Shown here in pieces: positions 41,962-50,029 of a stretch of DNA of 64,000 bases. This DNA is from SBAX01 sp964646605. Its GTDB lineage: Bacteria > Planctomycetota > Phycisphaerae > UBA1845. Below the pieces are notes generated by a model. It had not been told where the DNA came from and did no database searches. It saw nothing but the letters and a program-made list of their open reading frames with translations. The translations under genes were made by a program, and so were the position numbers. Location: positions 10,046 through 74,045 of the forward strand of contig CAZYEX010000108.1 of assembly GCA_964646605.1 (NCBI GenBank). Reading direction: 5' to 3'. The stretch's first letter is position 1. Each line of letters begins with the position of its first letter.

Positions 41962-43398
41962 ATGATGGCTTCCCCACTCACCGCGGTGGATGTGATTTTT
42001 CAACCGTTGGACGTGCCCGTCACGGTCGAGGAGGCCTTGTCGGCCTTTTCGACCTGTGAGCAATGGGTGGCCCTGGAAAGCTCCCTATCCGGCGGGGCGT
42101 ACGGAGGGTTCACCATTTTGGCCGCCGATCCGGTGATGACCGTGGAACTCGCCGCGCCGCCGAGGGGCTGTCCGTGGCGGTACCTGAGGGACCGTTTGGA
42201 CGGTATTAAGGCGCCCATGATTCGATCGACCCCGGTGCCCTTCGCCGGGGGATGGATCGGATTTTTCGGTTATGAGCTGGGTGCCGTCTCCGAGGGGGCG
42301 GGGAGTGCGAAACCCGACGCCCACCGGATGCCGTCGGCTCGCCTGGGGTTGTTCGACACGGCCGCGGTGTACGACCATGAATGCCGGCAGTGGTATACGG
42401 TGGCGGTCGAATGGGCGGAAGGGACATTCCTTCACTGCCCATCGGCGTCCCGGCGGCTTGCAACCCTTAGAGGGCGACTGATCCGGGCCACGGAAGACCC
42501 GGTCGTCGATTCGCCGCGCCCCCTGACGACGACGCCGGTTCCCGACATGTCGCATGCTTCGTACCTCGCCAACATCGGACGAATCAAACGCTACATCGAG
42601 GCCGGTGACGTGTACCAGGTGAACCTCACCCAGCGGTTCGCGGCGCGGACCACGGCCTCACCGTTCCAGCTCTACCAGCGGTTGCGGAAGACAAGCCCCG
42701 CCTCGCACGGAGCGATTTTGGTTTGGCCGGGCGCAGCCGTGATTTCTTCCTCGCCGGAGCTGTTTTGGGATCTTCGCGGTCGGCGAGTGGTGACGCGTCC
42801 CATCAAAGGGACTCGCCCGCGGTCGTCCGATCCGCTGCGGGATCGACGGCTTCGCGCCGAGTTGGCAGCCAGCGAAAAGGATCGCGCCGAGTTGATCATG
42901 ATCGTGGATGTGCTCCGCAATGATCTGGGTCGGGTTTGTTCGATGGGCAGCATTCGCGTGCCGCAGCCGTCGCAGATCGAGGCCTATTCGACCGTCTATC
43001 ACCAGGTCGCCACCATCGAGGGCGAGTTGAAACCCGAACTGGGTTGGGCGGACCTTCTGCAAGCCACGTTCCCCGGCGGGTCGATCACCGGGGCCCCGAA
43101 AATCCGGGCCATGCAGATCATCGACGAATTGGAGCCGACCGCCCGCGGGGTCTACTGTGGGTCGATCGGATGGATCGGCCTTGGCGGCGACGCCTCCTTC
43201 AACATCGCCATCCGCACGCTGGTCCAGCGCCGCGACCGCGTGCATCTGTACGCGGGCGGGGGGATCGTCGCGGACAGCGATCCGGAGGAGGAATACGAAG
43301 AGGTTCTGGCGAAACTCAAGGGAATGCTTCTGGCGCTGAACGCCGGTGAGCCTCGTAAGTCCCATGTGGCCCGACGCCGTACAGTGACAGTATCGTGA
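41962..43398 (+). CDS. pabB: aminodeoxychorismate synthase component I
   Basis: Converts chorismate plus ammonia to 4-amino-4-deoxychorismate for folate synthesis. It has 478 residues. The chorismate-binding domain has RYIEAGDVYQVNLTQRF-like sequence (KRYIEAGDVYQVNLTQ), then PIKGTRPR: the lysine in this motif is the PabB-type nucleophile and separates it from TrpE, which has alanine there. MIVDVLRNDLGRVC, TFPGGSITGAPKIRAM and YAGGGIVADSDPEEEYEE complete the active site. No glutaminase (PabA) gene is adjacent. The start is the ATG pair at 41962/41965; an upstream ATG at 41893 has poor spacing. Its stop overlaps the GTG start of pabC. Confidence 0.95.
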   Translation: MMASPLTAVDVIFQPLDVPVTVEEALSAFSTCEQWVALESSLSGGAYGGFTILAADPVMTVELAAPPRGCPWRYLRDRLDGIKAPMIRSTPVPFAGGWIGFFGYELGAVSEGAGSAKPDAHRMPSARLGLFDTAAVYDHECRQWYTVAVEWAEGTFLHCPSASRRLATLRGRLIRATEDPVVDSPRPLTTTPVPDMSHASYLANIGRIKRYIEAGDVYQVNLTQRFAARTTASPFQLYQRLRKTSPASHGAILVWPGAAVISSSPELFWDLRGRRVVTRPIKGTRPRSSDPLRDRRLRAELAASEKDRAELIMIVDVLRNDLGRVCSMGSIRVPQPSQIEAYSTVYHQVATIEGELKPELGWADLLQATFPGGSITGAPKIRAMQIIDELEPTARGVYCGSIGWIGLGGDASFNIAIRTLVQRRDRVHLYAGGGIVADSDPEEEYEEVLAKLKGMLLALNAGEPRKSHVARRRTVTVS

Positions 43399-44261
43399 CA
43401 CCCACCATCTACTTCAACGGCGCTTTCGTCGCACCGCAAGAGGCGGCCGTGAATGTCTCCGACGGCGGCTTCCTTCACGGGGCGGGTTTGTTTGAAACGC
43501 TCCGTGCGCAGGCGGGGCGCATCTTTCGCCTCGAATCCCATCTGGAGCGCCTGCGGCGTTCGGCGGCGCGACTCCTCGTGCCTCTGAAGCGCGACGACCT
43601 TCCTTCGGCCGACGTTTTTCATGAACTCCTGGAACGAAACGGGCTGCCGCAGGCCCGCGTACGTCTGACCGTCACCGCCGGTTCCATGCGCGACGAGACC
43701 GAGAACGAAGAAGGCCATCTGACCGTCTGTGTGACCGCCACGGAACTGTCGCCTTACCCGGCGGGGCACTATGAACGGGGGGTGCAGGTGGCGGTGTGCG
43801 ATTTTCGGCAATCGAGCAGCGACCCCGTGGCGGGGCATAAGACCACGTCCTACCTTCCCCGCCTTCTCGGTCTGCGAACCGCACACGCCAAGCGATGCGT
43901 GGAGGCCATCTGGTTCACCACCCAGAACCGCCTCGCCGAGGGGTCGATTTCCAACGTGTTTGTTGTACGAGACGGATGCCTGAAGACCCCACCCCTGGAC
44001 ACGCCGGTGCTTCCGGGGATCACCCGCGGCGTGGTCCTGGAGTTGGCGGAGGCCGCGGACGAGCCCGTCGAGCAAACGTTGCTCGGCGTCCACGACCTGC
44101 TCGATGCCGACGAAGTGTTTCTGACCAACGCGGTCATGCAGGTCATGCCCGTGATCCGCGTCGAGCGCCACGACATCGCCGACGCCAAGGTCGGAGTGAT
44201 CACCCGCCGCTTCCGCGAGGCGTATCTGGATTTGGTGAATGAGGAGTGTGGAACGCCATGA
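43395..44261 (+). CDS. pabC: aminodeoxychorismate lyase (class IV aminotransferase fold)
   Basis: Releases pyruvate from aminodeoxychorismate to give 4-aminobenzoate; PLP-dependent. 288 residues. The PLP lysine is in AGHKTTSYLPRLLG, and the cofactor-phosphate region in AEGSISNVFVVRDG and LPGITRGVVLELA; YFNGAFVAPQEA and DGGFLHGAGLFETLRA mark the N-terminus. The GTG start overlaps the pabB stop by four bases (GTGA), so translation is coupled. Sequence alone cannot fully exclude a branched-chain or D-amino-acid aminotransferase, but the pabB context strongly favours PabC. It overlaps the following Nif3 gene by ATGA. Confidence 0.92.
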   Translation: MTPTIYFNGAFVAPQEAAVNVSDGGFLHGAGLFETLRAQAGRIFRLESHLERLRRSAARLLVPLKRDDLPSADVFHELLERNGLPQARVRLTVTAGSMRDETENEEGHLTVCVTATELSPYPAGHYERGVQVAVCDFRQSSSDPVAGHKTTSYLPRLLGLRTAHAKRCVEAIWFTTQNRLAEGSISNVFVVRDGCLKTPPLDTPVLPGITRGVVLELAEAADEPVEQTLLGVHDLLDADEVFLTNAVMQVMPVIRVERHDIADAKVGVITRRFREAYLDLVNEECGTP

Positions 44262-45397
44262 ACCAAGATCGACCCTCCCGAGGCGGTCGGCGGACCCGGA
44301 CCGTTTGTGACGTCTGCAAAGCCATGGAGCGGATCGCGCCGCTCAAGCTGGCCCAGGAGTGGGACAACGTGGGGCTGATCGCGGGCGACGCGCAGAGCCC
44401 CGTCCGACGACTCTTGCTGACCATCGACCTCTCGGGGCCGGTCGTGCAGGAGGCCGTCGAACGTCGTTGCGAAATGGTCATCGCTTACCATCCGCCGATC
44501 TTCAAGCCGATTCGCTCCTTGCGGGCGTCGAGTTCGGGCATGGAGGCGTTGGTGTTTCGATGCATTCGCGCCGGCCTATCTGTGTATTCGCCGCACACCG
44601 CCCTCGATGCGGCCGAGGGCGGGACCAACGACGTGTTGGCACGGTTGTGCGGGCTGACCCGAACCGAGCCGATCGAATTCGTGGACGATCCCCGTGGAGC
44701 ACAGTGCAAGTTCGTGGTCTTCGTGCCGGCGGAGCACGTGGAAAAAGTATCCGACGCGATCTTCACCGCCGGGGCCGGGCACATCGGCGACTACAGCCGT
44801 TGCAGCTTTCGCATCCCCGGCGAAGGGACGTTCCTGGGCGGAAAAACGACGAACCCGCGCGTCGGACAGCGTGGACGCGTGGCGGCGGTCAAGGAGATTC
44901 GCGTCGAGGCCGTGGTATTCGTGCGGGACCTTCCGGCCGTCGTGGCGGCGATGGGCGGTGCCCATCCCTACGAGGAACCGGCCTTCGACATCTATTCGCT
45001 ACGCGGTGCCCCGGTCCGAGGGATCGGTCGGATCGGACGGTTCGAGAAGCCAAAGACATTGTCGGCGCTGGCTCGCGCGCTCCGCACCGCGGTGAAGGTG
45101 GACCGCGTGCAGGTCGTGGGCGATGCTGGACAGAGGATCGAACAGGCCGTAGTCGTCGCCGGGGCGGCGGGCGATCTTCCGTTCCGCGTGCCCCTGGGCC
45201 CGCGGCACGTCATCGTCACCGGCGAAATCCGTCACCACGACGCCCTCACCATCCGCCGGATCGGATGCGCCGCGCTCGCCCTCGGCCACTGGGCGAGCGA
45301 ACGGCCCGCGCTGACCCCGCTGAGGGCGAGGCTCCATGAACTTCTCAACGTGAGCGTAACCGTCAGCGCCGCGGACGCCGATCCGTTTGGCGGGTAG
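44258..45397 (+). CDS. Nif3-like dinuclear metal-centre protein (YqfO type)
   Basis: A 379-residue protein of the NIF3/YbgI/YqfO family, annotated as GTP cyclohydrolase I type 2 homologue; in some bacteria members are hydrolases or metal-binding regulators. Metal ligands: AYHPPIFKP, SPHTALDAAEGGTND and, near the end, GEIRHHD. The ~110-residue insert between the two halves (CKFVVFVPAEHVEKVSDAIF ... GAHPYEEPAFDIYSL) is the PII/CutA-like domain of the YqfO subclass. The ATG start overlaps the pabC stop (ATGA). The link to folate genes is consistent with the old GTP cyclohydrolase annotation but does not prove it. Confidence 0.92.
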   Translation: MNQDRPSRGGRRTRTVCDVCKAMERIAPLKLAQEWDNVGLIAGDAQSPVRRLLLTIDLSGPVVQEAVERRCEMVIAYHPPIFKPIRSLRASSSGMEALVFRCIRAGLSVYSPHTALDAAEGGTNDVLARLCGLTRTEPIEFVDDPRGAQCKFVVFVPAEHVEKVSDAIFTAGAGHIGDYSRCSFRIPGEGTFLGGKTTNPRVGQRGRVAAVKEIRVEAVVFVRDLPAVVAAMGGAHPYEEPAFDIYSLRGAPVRGIGRIGRFEKPKTLSALARALRTAVKVDRVQVVGDAGQRIEQAVVVAGAAGDLPFRVPLGPRHVIVTGEIRHHDALTIRRIGCAALALGHWASERPALTPLRARLHELLNVSVTVSAADADPFGG

Positions 45398-45420
45398 CTG
45401 TTTGATGCGCGTTGCGCCGT

Positions 45421-45705
45421 CTACGGGCAAACGTCGGTGATTGTGCCCAGTGGCTGGAGATCGTCACAAGCCCCAGGGACGGTACAGGCCGGATCCACAC
45501 AGAAGTCGCCGACCTCCGCGTTGTTCACTTCGAAGTCGCCGGGGGCGCAATTGGCGAGGACGGTCCCGCAGGGATCGAAATACCGCGTCACGGCGATCAG
45601 CCGATCATCGCAGGACCCGATGAATCCCGGAACGGCCGCGCCGCTGGAAAGAAGGGCCAGGAATCGGAAACATCGACGCTTGACGTTCCTAGGTCGAAGG
45701 CTCAT
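45421..45705 (-). CDS. small cysteine-rich putative lipoprotein (paralogue A)
   Basis: A 94-residue protein. The N-terminus is a positively charged export signal (RPRNVKRRCFRFLALLSSGA) with a lipobox-like FIGSC. The mature part has seven cysteines, with the pattern YFDPCGTVLANCAPGDFE, then VGDFCVDPACTVPGACD and a terminal Cys-Pro (ITDVCP). The F-D-C/P-C-G-...-terminal CP arrangement is shared with the neighbour at 45773. GAGGAT precedes the ATG. It converges with the Nif3 gene. Function unknown; likely extracytoplasmic. Confidence 0.7.
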   Translation of the reverse strand: MSLRPRNVKRRCFRFLALLSSGAAVPGFIGSCDDRLIAVTRYFDPCGTVLANCAPGDFEVNNAEVGDFCVDPACTVPGACDDLQPLGTITDVCP

Positions 45706-45772
45706 TCTAGCTCATCCTCAATGAAACCACAGTACGCGGTCGGTCACACCGGAACGCGCAGTGCATCGGCGG

Positions 45773-46036
45773 TCACGGGCCACTGGGGCAATCGGTAAAC
45801 AGCGGCAGTTGTGAATCCCCCTCGACGGTCTGGTTTCCACTGCCGATACCACTGCAGGGGTCGATCGTTCCGCCCAGAATGCCGTTCTGGCAGTCGAAGA
45901 TAAAGCAGAGATCGGCGGTGACCAGGGCGCTTTGCCCCGCGAAACTACTGCAGCTTGTGCCGGGACCGGCCATCAAGTACCCGGCAGAGCCGAGAAGCGT
46001 CAACGCCGAGATCACCTTCCGCCCGCGTTTATGCAT
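45773..46036 (-). CDS. small cysteine-rich exported protein (paralogue B)
   Basis: An 87-residue protein. The start is placed at the ATG of MHKRGRKVISALTLLGSAGY because AAGGA lies upstream and the preceding eight codons are not signal-like. After the signal it reads TSCSSFAGQSALVTADLCFI, then FDCQNGILGGTIDPCSGIGS and ends FTDCPSGP. The motif FDCQNG.LGG...PC with a final DCP is a recurring small secreted protein type of planctomycetes. It is transcribed toward paralogue A with a 67-bp gap, suggesting a duplicated pair. Function unknown. Confidence 0.72.
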   Translation of the reverse strand: MHKRGRKVISALTLLGSAGYLMAGPGTSCSSFAGQSALVTADLCFIFDCQNGILGGTIDPCSGIGSGNQTVEGDSQLPLFTDCPSGP

Positions 46037-46281
46037 TGTCGAGGTCCTTCCAGCCGCCAACCGAGGTCAACCGACGCCGACATTGGCCGCACCGCCACCG
46101 ACGCTCCACCGAACCACTCGGAGCATAGGGGCTGCGGCGGCGGTTCGCAAGTCGCCGCAAACCACCGACGCCTCACGATTTTCTCGGAACCGACGTGTCC
46201 AGACAAGTCGGGCAGGCGTCGATTTTCCGGGGATTCCCATGGAGCCGTGCCCCACCCGCGTGGCCGGGGACGCGATCGAGG

Positions 46282-47388
46282 TCACGGGACGCCCAGAGCT
46301 TCACAGATGCGGGCGGCGCTTACGGGCTGGATAATCCCTCGTTCGGTGATGAGTCCCTGGATGAGTTCCGCGGGGGTCACGTCGAAGGCCGGGCAATAGC
46401 AGGCTACGTCGGCGGGGGCCGTCGGCGTGCCGAACCCGCGACGGACCTCCTCGGGGCTTCGTTCTTCGATGGGGATCCGGGAACCGTCAGGGAGGGAAAG
46501 GTCGAACGTGCTGCTCGGGGCGGCGACGTAGAAGGGGACGCCGTGAGCCCGCGCCAGGACGGCCAGCCCATAGGTGCCGATCTTGTTGGCCGTGTCCCCG
46601 TTGGCCGCGATGCGATCGGCCCCGGTGATGACCAGATCGACCCGCCCCGATTTCATCAACGACGCGGCCATGCTGTCGCAAAGAAGCGTGACGTCGATCC
46701 CGGCGCGACCCAGCTCCCACGCCGTCAGCCGCGAGCCTTGCAGCAAAGGCCTGGTTTCTCCAGCAAAAACGTGGAAATGGCGACCCTGCTCGTGAGCCGC
46801 GTAGAGCGGGGCCAAGGCGGTTCCGTAGTATGCGGTCGCCAGACTCCCCGCGTTGCAGTGGGTCAGAATCCCCATCCCCGGCTTGACGAGGGCTTCCCCG
46901 TGGCGACCGATGGACCGGCACATGGCCTCGTCCTCGTCGCGGATGCGCTTCGCTTCATCGAGCAAGACTTGTTTGATCGCCGCCGCATCGGTCAAGGGCG
47001 TCGAGCGGGCGTAGGCGTGCATTCGATCTAGCGCCCACTGGAGGTTGACCGCCGTCGGACGAGAAGTGCCAAGATACTGACACACTGCGCTCAGCCTATC
47101 GAGCAAACCCCCCCGATCCGTCCCGGCGTGGTCGCGGATGCCGAGCACCGCCCCCATCGCCGCGGCGATGCCGATCGCCGGCGCCCCCCGGACCCGCAAC
47201 TGACGGATAGCCTCCCACATGGCCTCAACTTTGCGGCATTCGACGATGCGCAGCTCCCCCGGCAGCAGCGTCTGGTCGACCAGGGCGACGTGCCCATCCA
47301 ACCCGCCGATCCATTCGATCGTTCTTGGCAAGTCCCCGAGGCTCAAGGTCACATTCCCACAGGTCCGCGGCAGTTCACCGAAAGTCAT
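46282..47388 (-). CDS. mtnA: S-methyl-5-thioribose-1-phosphate isomerase
   Basis: Isomerises methylthioribose-1-phosphate to methylthioribulose-1-phosphate in methionine salvage. 368 residues from the ATG at 47388; in-frame codons upstream (to 47535) are AT-rich promoter DNA and are rejected. Signatures: ECRKVEAMWEAIRQLRVRGA and PAIGIAAAMG, the catalytic cysteine in LTHCNAGSLAT, ETRPLLQGSRLTAWEL, and the catalytic aspartate in VITGADRIAANGDTANKIGT. RGIIQPVSA closes the fold. The related eIF2B alpha-like proteins lack this combination. It is divergent from the lrp-eamA operon. No other mtn genes are in the window. Confidence 0.95.
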   Translation of the reverse strand: MTFGELPRTCGNVTLSLGDLPRTIEWIGGLDGHVALVDQTLLPGELRIVECRKVEAMWEAIRQLRVRGAPAIGIAAAMGAVLGIRDHAGTDRGGLLDRLSAVCQYLGTSRPTAVNLQWALDRMHAYARSTPLTDAAAIKQVLLDEAKRIRDEDEAMCRSIGRHGEALVKPGMGILTHCNAGSLATAYYGTALAPLYAAHEQGRHFHVFAGETRPLLQGSRLTAWELGRAGIDVTLLCDSMAASLMKSGRVDLVITGADRIAANGDTANKIGTYGLAVLARAHGVPFYVAAPSSTFDLSLPDGSRIPIEERSPEEVRRGFGTPTAPADVACYCPAFDVTPAELIQGLITERGIIQPVSAARICEALGVP

Positions 47389-47498
47389 CCGAAGCTTAGC
47401 GGGGTCGGGGTTGACATAGAAACCCAGCCATGTTCCGCGCAGCGGAATCGACCACAAAACACTAATTGCCGCCACACTGCAATACACATTTAGACATA

Positions 47499-47545
47499 TT
47501 GTACAGAACATAATTCTTGACAAGCTGCGATTCATGTAGTATTAG
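47499..47545 (+). promoter_or_regulatory. sigma70-type promoter with overlapping 25-bp palindromic operator, lrp-eamA operon
   Basis: -35 TTGACA (47517-47522), 17-bp spacer, -10 TATTAG (47540-47545). A dyad with arms TTGT-NN-AGAA and TTCT-NN-ACAA around a 5-bp centre spans 47499-47523 and covers the -35 box. The region is markedly AT-rich compared with its surroundings. It is probably the autoregulatory site of the Lrp-type protein encoded just downstream. Confidence 0.75.
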
Positions 47546-47573
47546 TTCTGAAATAAGTGAGGAGATGAGAACG

Positions 47574-48050
47574 ATGGACAGGATTGACCGTGAAATATTG
47601 AAGATGTTACAGGCCGACGGGCGGGTGGCAAATGCCGAAATCGCCCGTCGGGTGGAGATGGCCCCTTCCGCGGTCTTGGAGCGAATTCGCAAGCTGGAAG
47701 ATCGCGGCCTGATTCTTGGATACTACGCGCGTCTTGATCCCAGACTCCTGGGACAGGGGTTGCTTGCCTACGTCCTGGTTCGCTCGGACGGCGGCGCTTG
47801 GCAGGCAGACACTGCCGTACAGCTTTCGAATCTGCCCGAGGTGCAGGAGGTCCATCATATCGCGGGGGAGGACTGCTTTTTGGTCAAGGTGCGGACCAAA
47901 GATACGGCCAGCCTGGGCGAGCTCCTCCGCGAGCGGGTCGGTTCGCTGCCCAACGTTCGCAACACTCGAACGACCATTGTTTTGGAAACCGTGAAGGAAA
48001 CGCTGGACATCGCCGTGGCCCTGCCGGTCGCGGAAGAGGTTCTGGCATGA
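47574..48050 (+). CDS. Lrp/AsnC family transcriptional regulator
   Basis: A 158-residue regulator with the standard layout: N-terminal helix-turn-helix (DRIDREILKMLQADGRVANA, then EIARRVEMAPSAVLERIRKL and EDRGLILGYYARLDP) and a C-terminal ligand-binding RAM domain (EVQEVHHIAGEDCFLVKVRT). The ATG at 47574 is chosen because GAGGAG lies 9 nt upstream; the ATG at 47565 abuts that site. Its promoter carries a palindrome over the -35 box. The last base pairs overlap the EamA-type exporter gene (ATGA), so it very likely controls that transporter in response to an amino acid or related metabolite. Confidence 0.93.
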   Translation: MDRIDREILKMLQADGRVANAEIARRVEMAPSAVLERIRKLEDRGLILGYYARLDPRLLGQGLLAYVLVRSDGGAWQADTAVQLSNLPEVQEVHHIAGEDCFLVKVRTKDTASLGELLRERVGSLPNVRNTRTTIVLETVKETLDIAVALPVAEEVLA

Positions 48051-49045
48051 GCGCTCGACCGAGCGCCGCGCCTTCGCGGCTAGGGGTGATGGCTGCCTTC
48101 GCAGCCGTCTACGTGATCTGGGGATCGACCTACCTGGCGATCCGCTTCGCGCTGGAGACGATCCCGCCGTTGCTCATGGCGGGGATGCGTCACCTGCTCG
48201 CGGGGACGATCCTCTACACGTTGGTTCGTTGCACGGGATGCCCGCGTCCATCGATGGTCCAGTGGCGTTCGGCGCTGGTGATCGGCACGATGCTCCTGCT
48301 GGTCGGCAACGGGGGCGTCTGTTGGGCGGAACAAACCGTCCCCTCCGGCCTTACGGCACTCTTTGTGACCACCGTTCCCGTTTGGCTGGTGATGCTGAAT
48401 TGGCTGCGCCGCGACGGGGCCCGGCCGGGTTGGGTCGAAGTCGCGGGCGTAACCATGGGCCTGCTGGGGGTCGGCGTGCTCATGGGGGGCGCAGGATTGG
48501 TGGGCGGCGAACCCGTAAACCTGGTCGGCGCTTTGGTCCTGATGGTGGCGTCGCTCTCGTGGGCGTGGGGATCCATTTATTCACGTCACGCGCCGTTGCC
48601 GGCGTCGCCGCTCTGTTCCACGGCCATGCAGATGCTGTGCGGCGGGGTCATGTTGCTGATGACGGGACTGCTCTGGGGCGAGGGTTCGAGGTTCGCATGG
48701 GAGCAGATCTCCTTGCGCTCGGCGCTCTCGGTGGGATACCTGACCGTCTTCGGGTCTCTGGTGGCATTCAGCGCCTACGTTTGGCTGCTGCAGGTCTCGA
48801 CTCCGGCGATGGTGGGAACCTACGCCTTCGTGAACCCCGTGGTGGCGGTATTGTTGGGCTATTTCTTCGGCGGCGAACCGCTGTCGGCTCGGACGATGAT
48901 CGCGGCGGTGATTATCGTCACGGCCGTCGTATTGATTACCGTGCATGCCAAACGTGCCGCGAAAGGAAAGAACCTTCCCGCGGAGCCCGAATCGGCACTG
49001 GCCGGCAACGTTCGCACCTCGCGGCGCGAGTTTTGCGAGGCGTAG
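48047..49045 (+). CDS. EamA/DMT family exporter
   Basis: A 332-residue inner-membrane protein with ten predicted helices in two five-helix EamA repeats. The first repeat begins AAFAAVYVIWGSTYLAIRFA (the WGS.Y.a.r.al signature) and includes GTMLLLVGNGGVCWAEQTVP, typical of YedA/RhtA-like members. The second includes GALVLMVASLSWAWGSIYSR and AFVNPVVAVLLGYFFGGEPL. The start overlaps the stop of the upstream Lrp-type regulator. Such regulator-exporter pairs usually handle amino acids or drugs; the specific substrate is not deducible. The C-terminal tail (~25 residues) is hydrophilic. Confidence 0.92.
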   Translation: MSARPSAAPSRLGVMAAFAAVYVIWGSTYLAIRFALETIPPLLMAGMRHLLAGTILYTLVRCTGCPRPSMVQWRSALVIGTMLLLVGNGGVCWAEQTVPSGLTALFVTTVPVWLVMLNWLRRDGARPGWVEVAGVTMGLLGVGVLMGGAGLVGGEPVNLVGALVLMVASLSWAWGSIYSRHAPLPASPLCSTAMQMLCGGVMLLMTGLLWGEGSRFAWEQISLRSALSVGYLTVFGSLVAFSAYVWLLQVSTPAMVGTYAFVNPVVAVLLGYFFGGEPLSARTMIAAVIIVTAVVLITVHAKRAAKGKNLPAEPESALAGNVRTSRREFCEA

Positions 49046-49094
49046 GTTCCAATGAATCGTTGGCCGACTCTTACACTCGACGGAGGCTAGAGTG

Positions 49095-49931
49095 ATGACT
49101 CCCTCAAACGATCCATCTGCGTTGCAGGACACGGTACGCCAAGCATACGGAAAAATCGCGCGCGGGGAACGGGCCTCGTGTGGACCGCAGTCGGGGTGTT
49201 GTGGAAGCGCACAGGTCACAGAACGGATCGGGTATGACCCGGGCGATCTGCGATGCCTTCCCGAAGGGGCGGATATGGGGCTGTCGTGTGGAAACCCGAC
49301 GGCACTGGCCTCGCTTCGGGACAGCGAAATCGTGCTCGATCTCGGAAGCGGCGGCGGGTTGGATTGTTTCATCGCCGGACCCAAGGTCGGCGCGAACGGG
49401 CGGGTCATCGGCGTGGACATGACCGCGGACATGCTTTCGCTCGCACGGCGGGGCTGCGCGGACTACCGGCGTCGCACGGGCCTGGACAACGTCGAGTTTC
49501 GGCTCGGGGAGATCGAACACCTGCCCGCGGGCAATGCCAGCGTGGACGTGGTGATTTCGAACTGCGTCCTGAATCTCTCGGGCGACAAGCCGCAGGTCTG
49601 GCGTGAGATTTCCCGCGTCCTACGTCCCGGCGGGCGGGTGGCGGTGTCCGACCTGGCGCTGTTGCAACCGTTGCCCGAGGAAGTCACCCGCATGGTCGAA
49701 GCCCTTATCGGCTGCGTCGGCGGGGCGGCGCTCCTCGCGGACATTCGGACCATGATGAGCGATGCCGGACTGACCGAAATTCGCCTCGACCCCAAGCCCA
49801 ACTACATCAAGACCCTGGGTGAGCTGAAAGACCCGATCTACCGCACCGTTGCTGCGAAGCTTCCCGCAAGCGCAACCCTCGACGAGTTCATCACCAGCGT
49901 CGACATTTCCGCCCGCAAACCGTCGAACTGA
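49095..49931 (+). CDS. arsM: arsenite S-adenosylmethyltransferase
   Basis: Methylates As(III) using SAM, giving volatile or less toxic organoarsenicals. 278 residues. The SAM site is VLDLGSGGGLDC. The four cysteines typical of ArsM are in place: SGCCGSA near the N-terminus, LSCGNPTALAS, VISNCVLNLSGDK, and LIGCVGGAAL. WREISRVLRPGGRVAVSD is the usual methyltransferase motif. GGAGG precedes the start; a GTG three bases earlier (49092) is an alternative. No arsR, arsB or arsC is next to it. It follows the exporter gene by 49 bp and ends in a good terminator. Confidence 0.93.
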   Translation: MTPSNDPSALQDTVRQAYGKIARGERASCGPQSGCCGSAQVTERIGYDPGDLRCLPEGADMGLSCGNPTALASLRDSEIVLDLGSGGGLDCFIAGPKVGANGRVIGVDMTADMLSLARRGCADYRRRTGLDNVEFRLGEIEHLPAGNASVDVVISNCVLNLSGDKPQVWREISRVLRPGGRVAVSDLALLQPLPEEVTRMVEALIGCVGGAALLADIRTMMSDAGLTEIRLDPKPNYIKTLGELKDPIYRTVAAKLPASATLDEFITSVDISARKPSN

Positions 49932-49951
49932 TCGCCGCGCAAACACACAGC

Positions 49952-49989
49952 CCCGCCGCCTGCGAAACTCGGCAAGCGGCGGGACTGTT
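49952..49989 (+). terminator. rho-independent terminator after arsM
   Basis: Stem CCCGCCGC (49952-49959) with GCGGCGGG, closing around a 15-nt loop that contains a further TGC/GCA pairing. It is followed by ACTGTTTT. Located 20 bp after the arsM stop. Confidence 0.75.
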
Positions 49990-50029
49990 TTGGCGCGTGA
50001 CTCCCCCTTGTCGTAGAGGAATGTGACCC

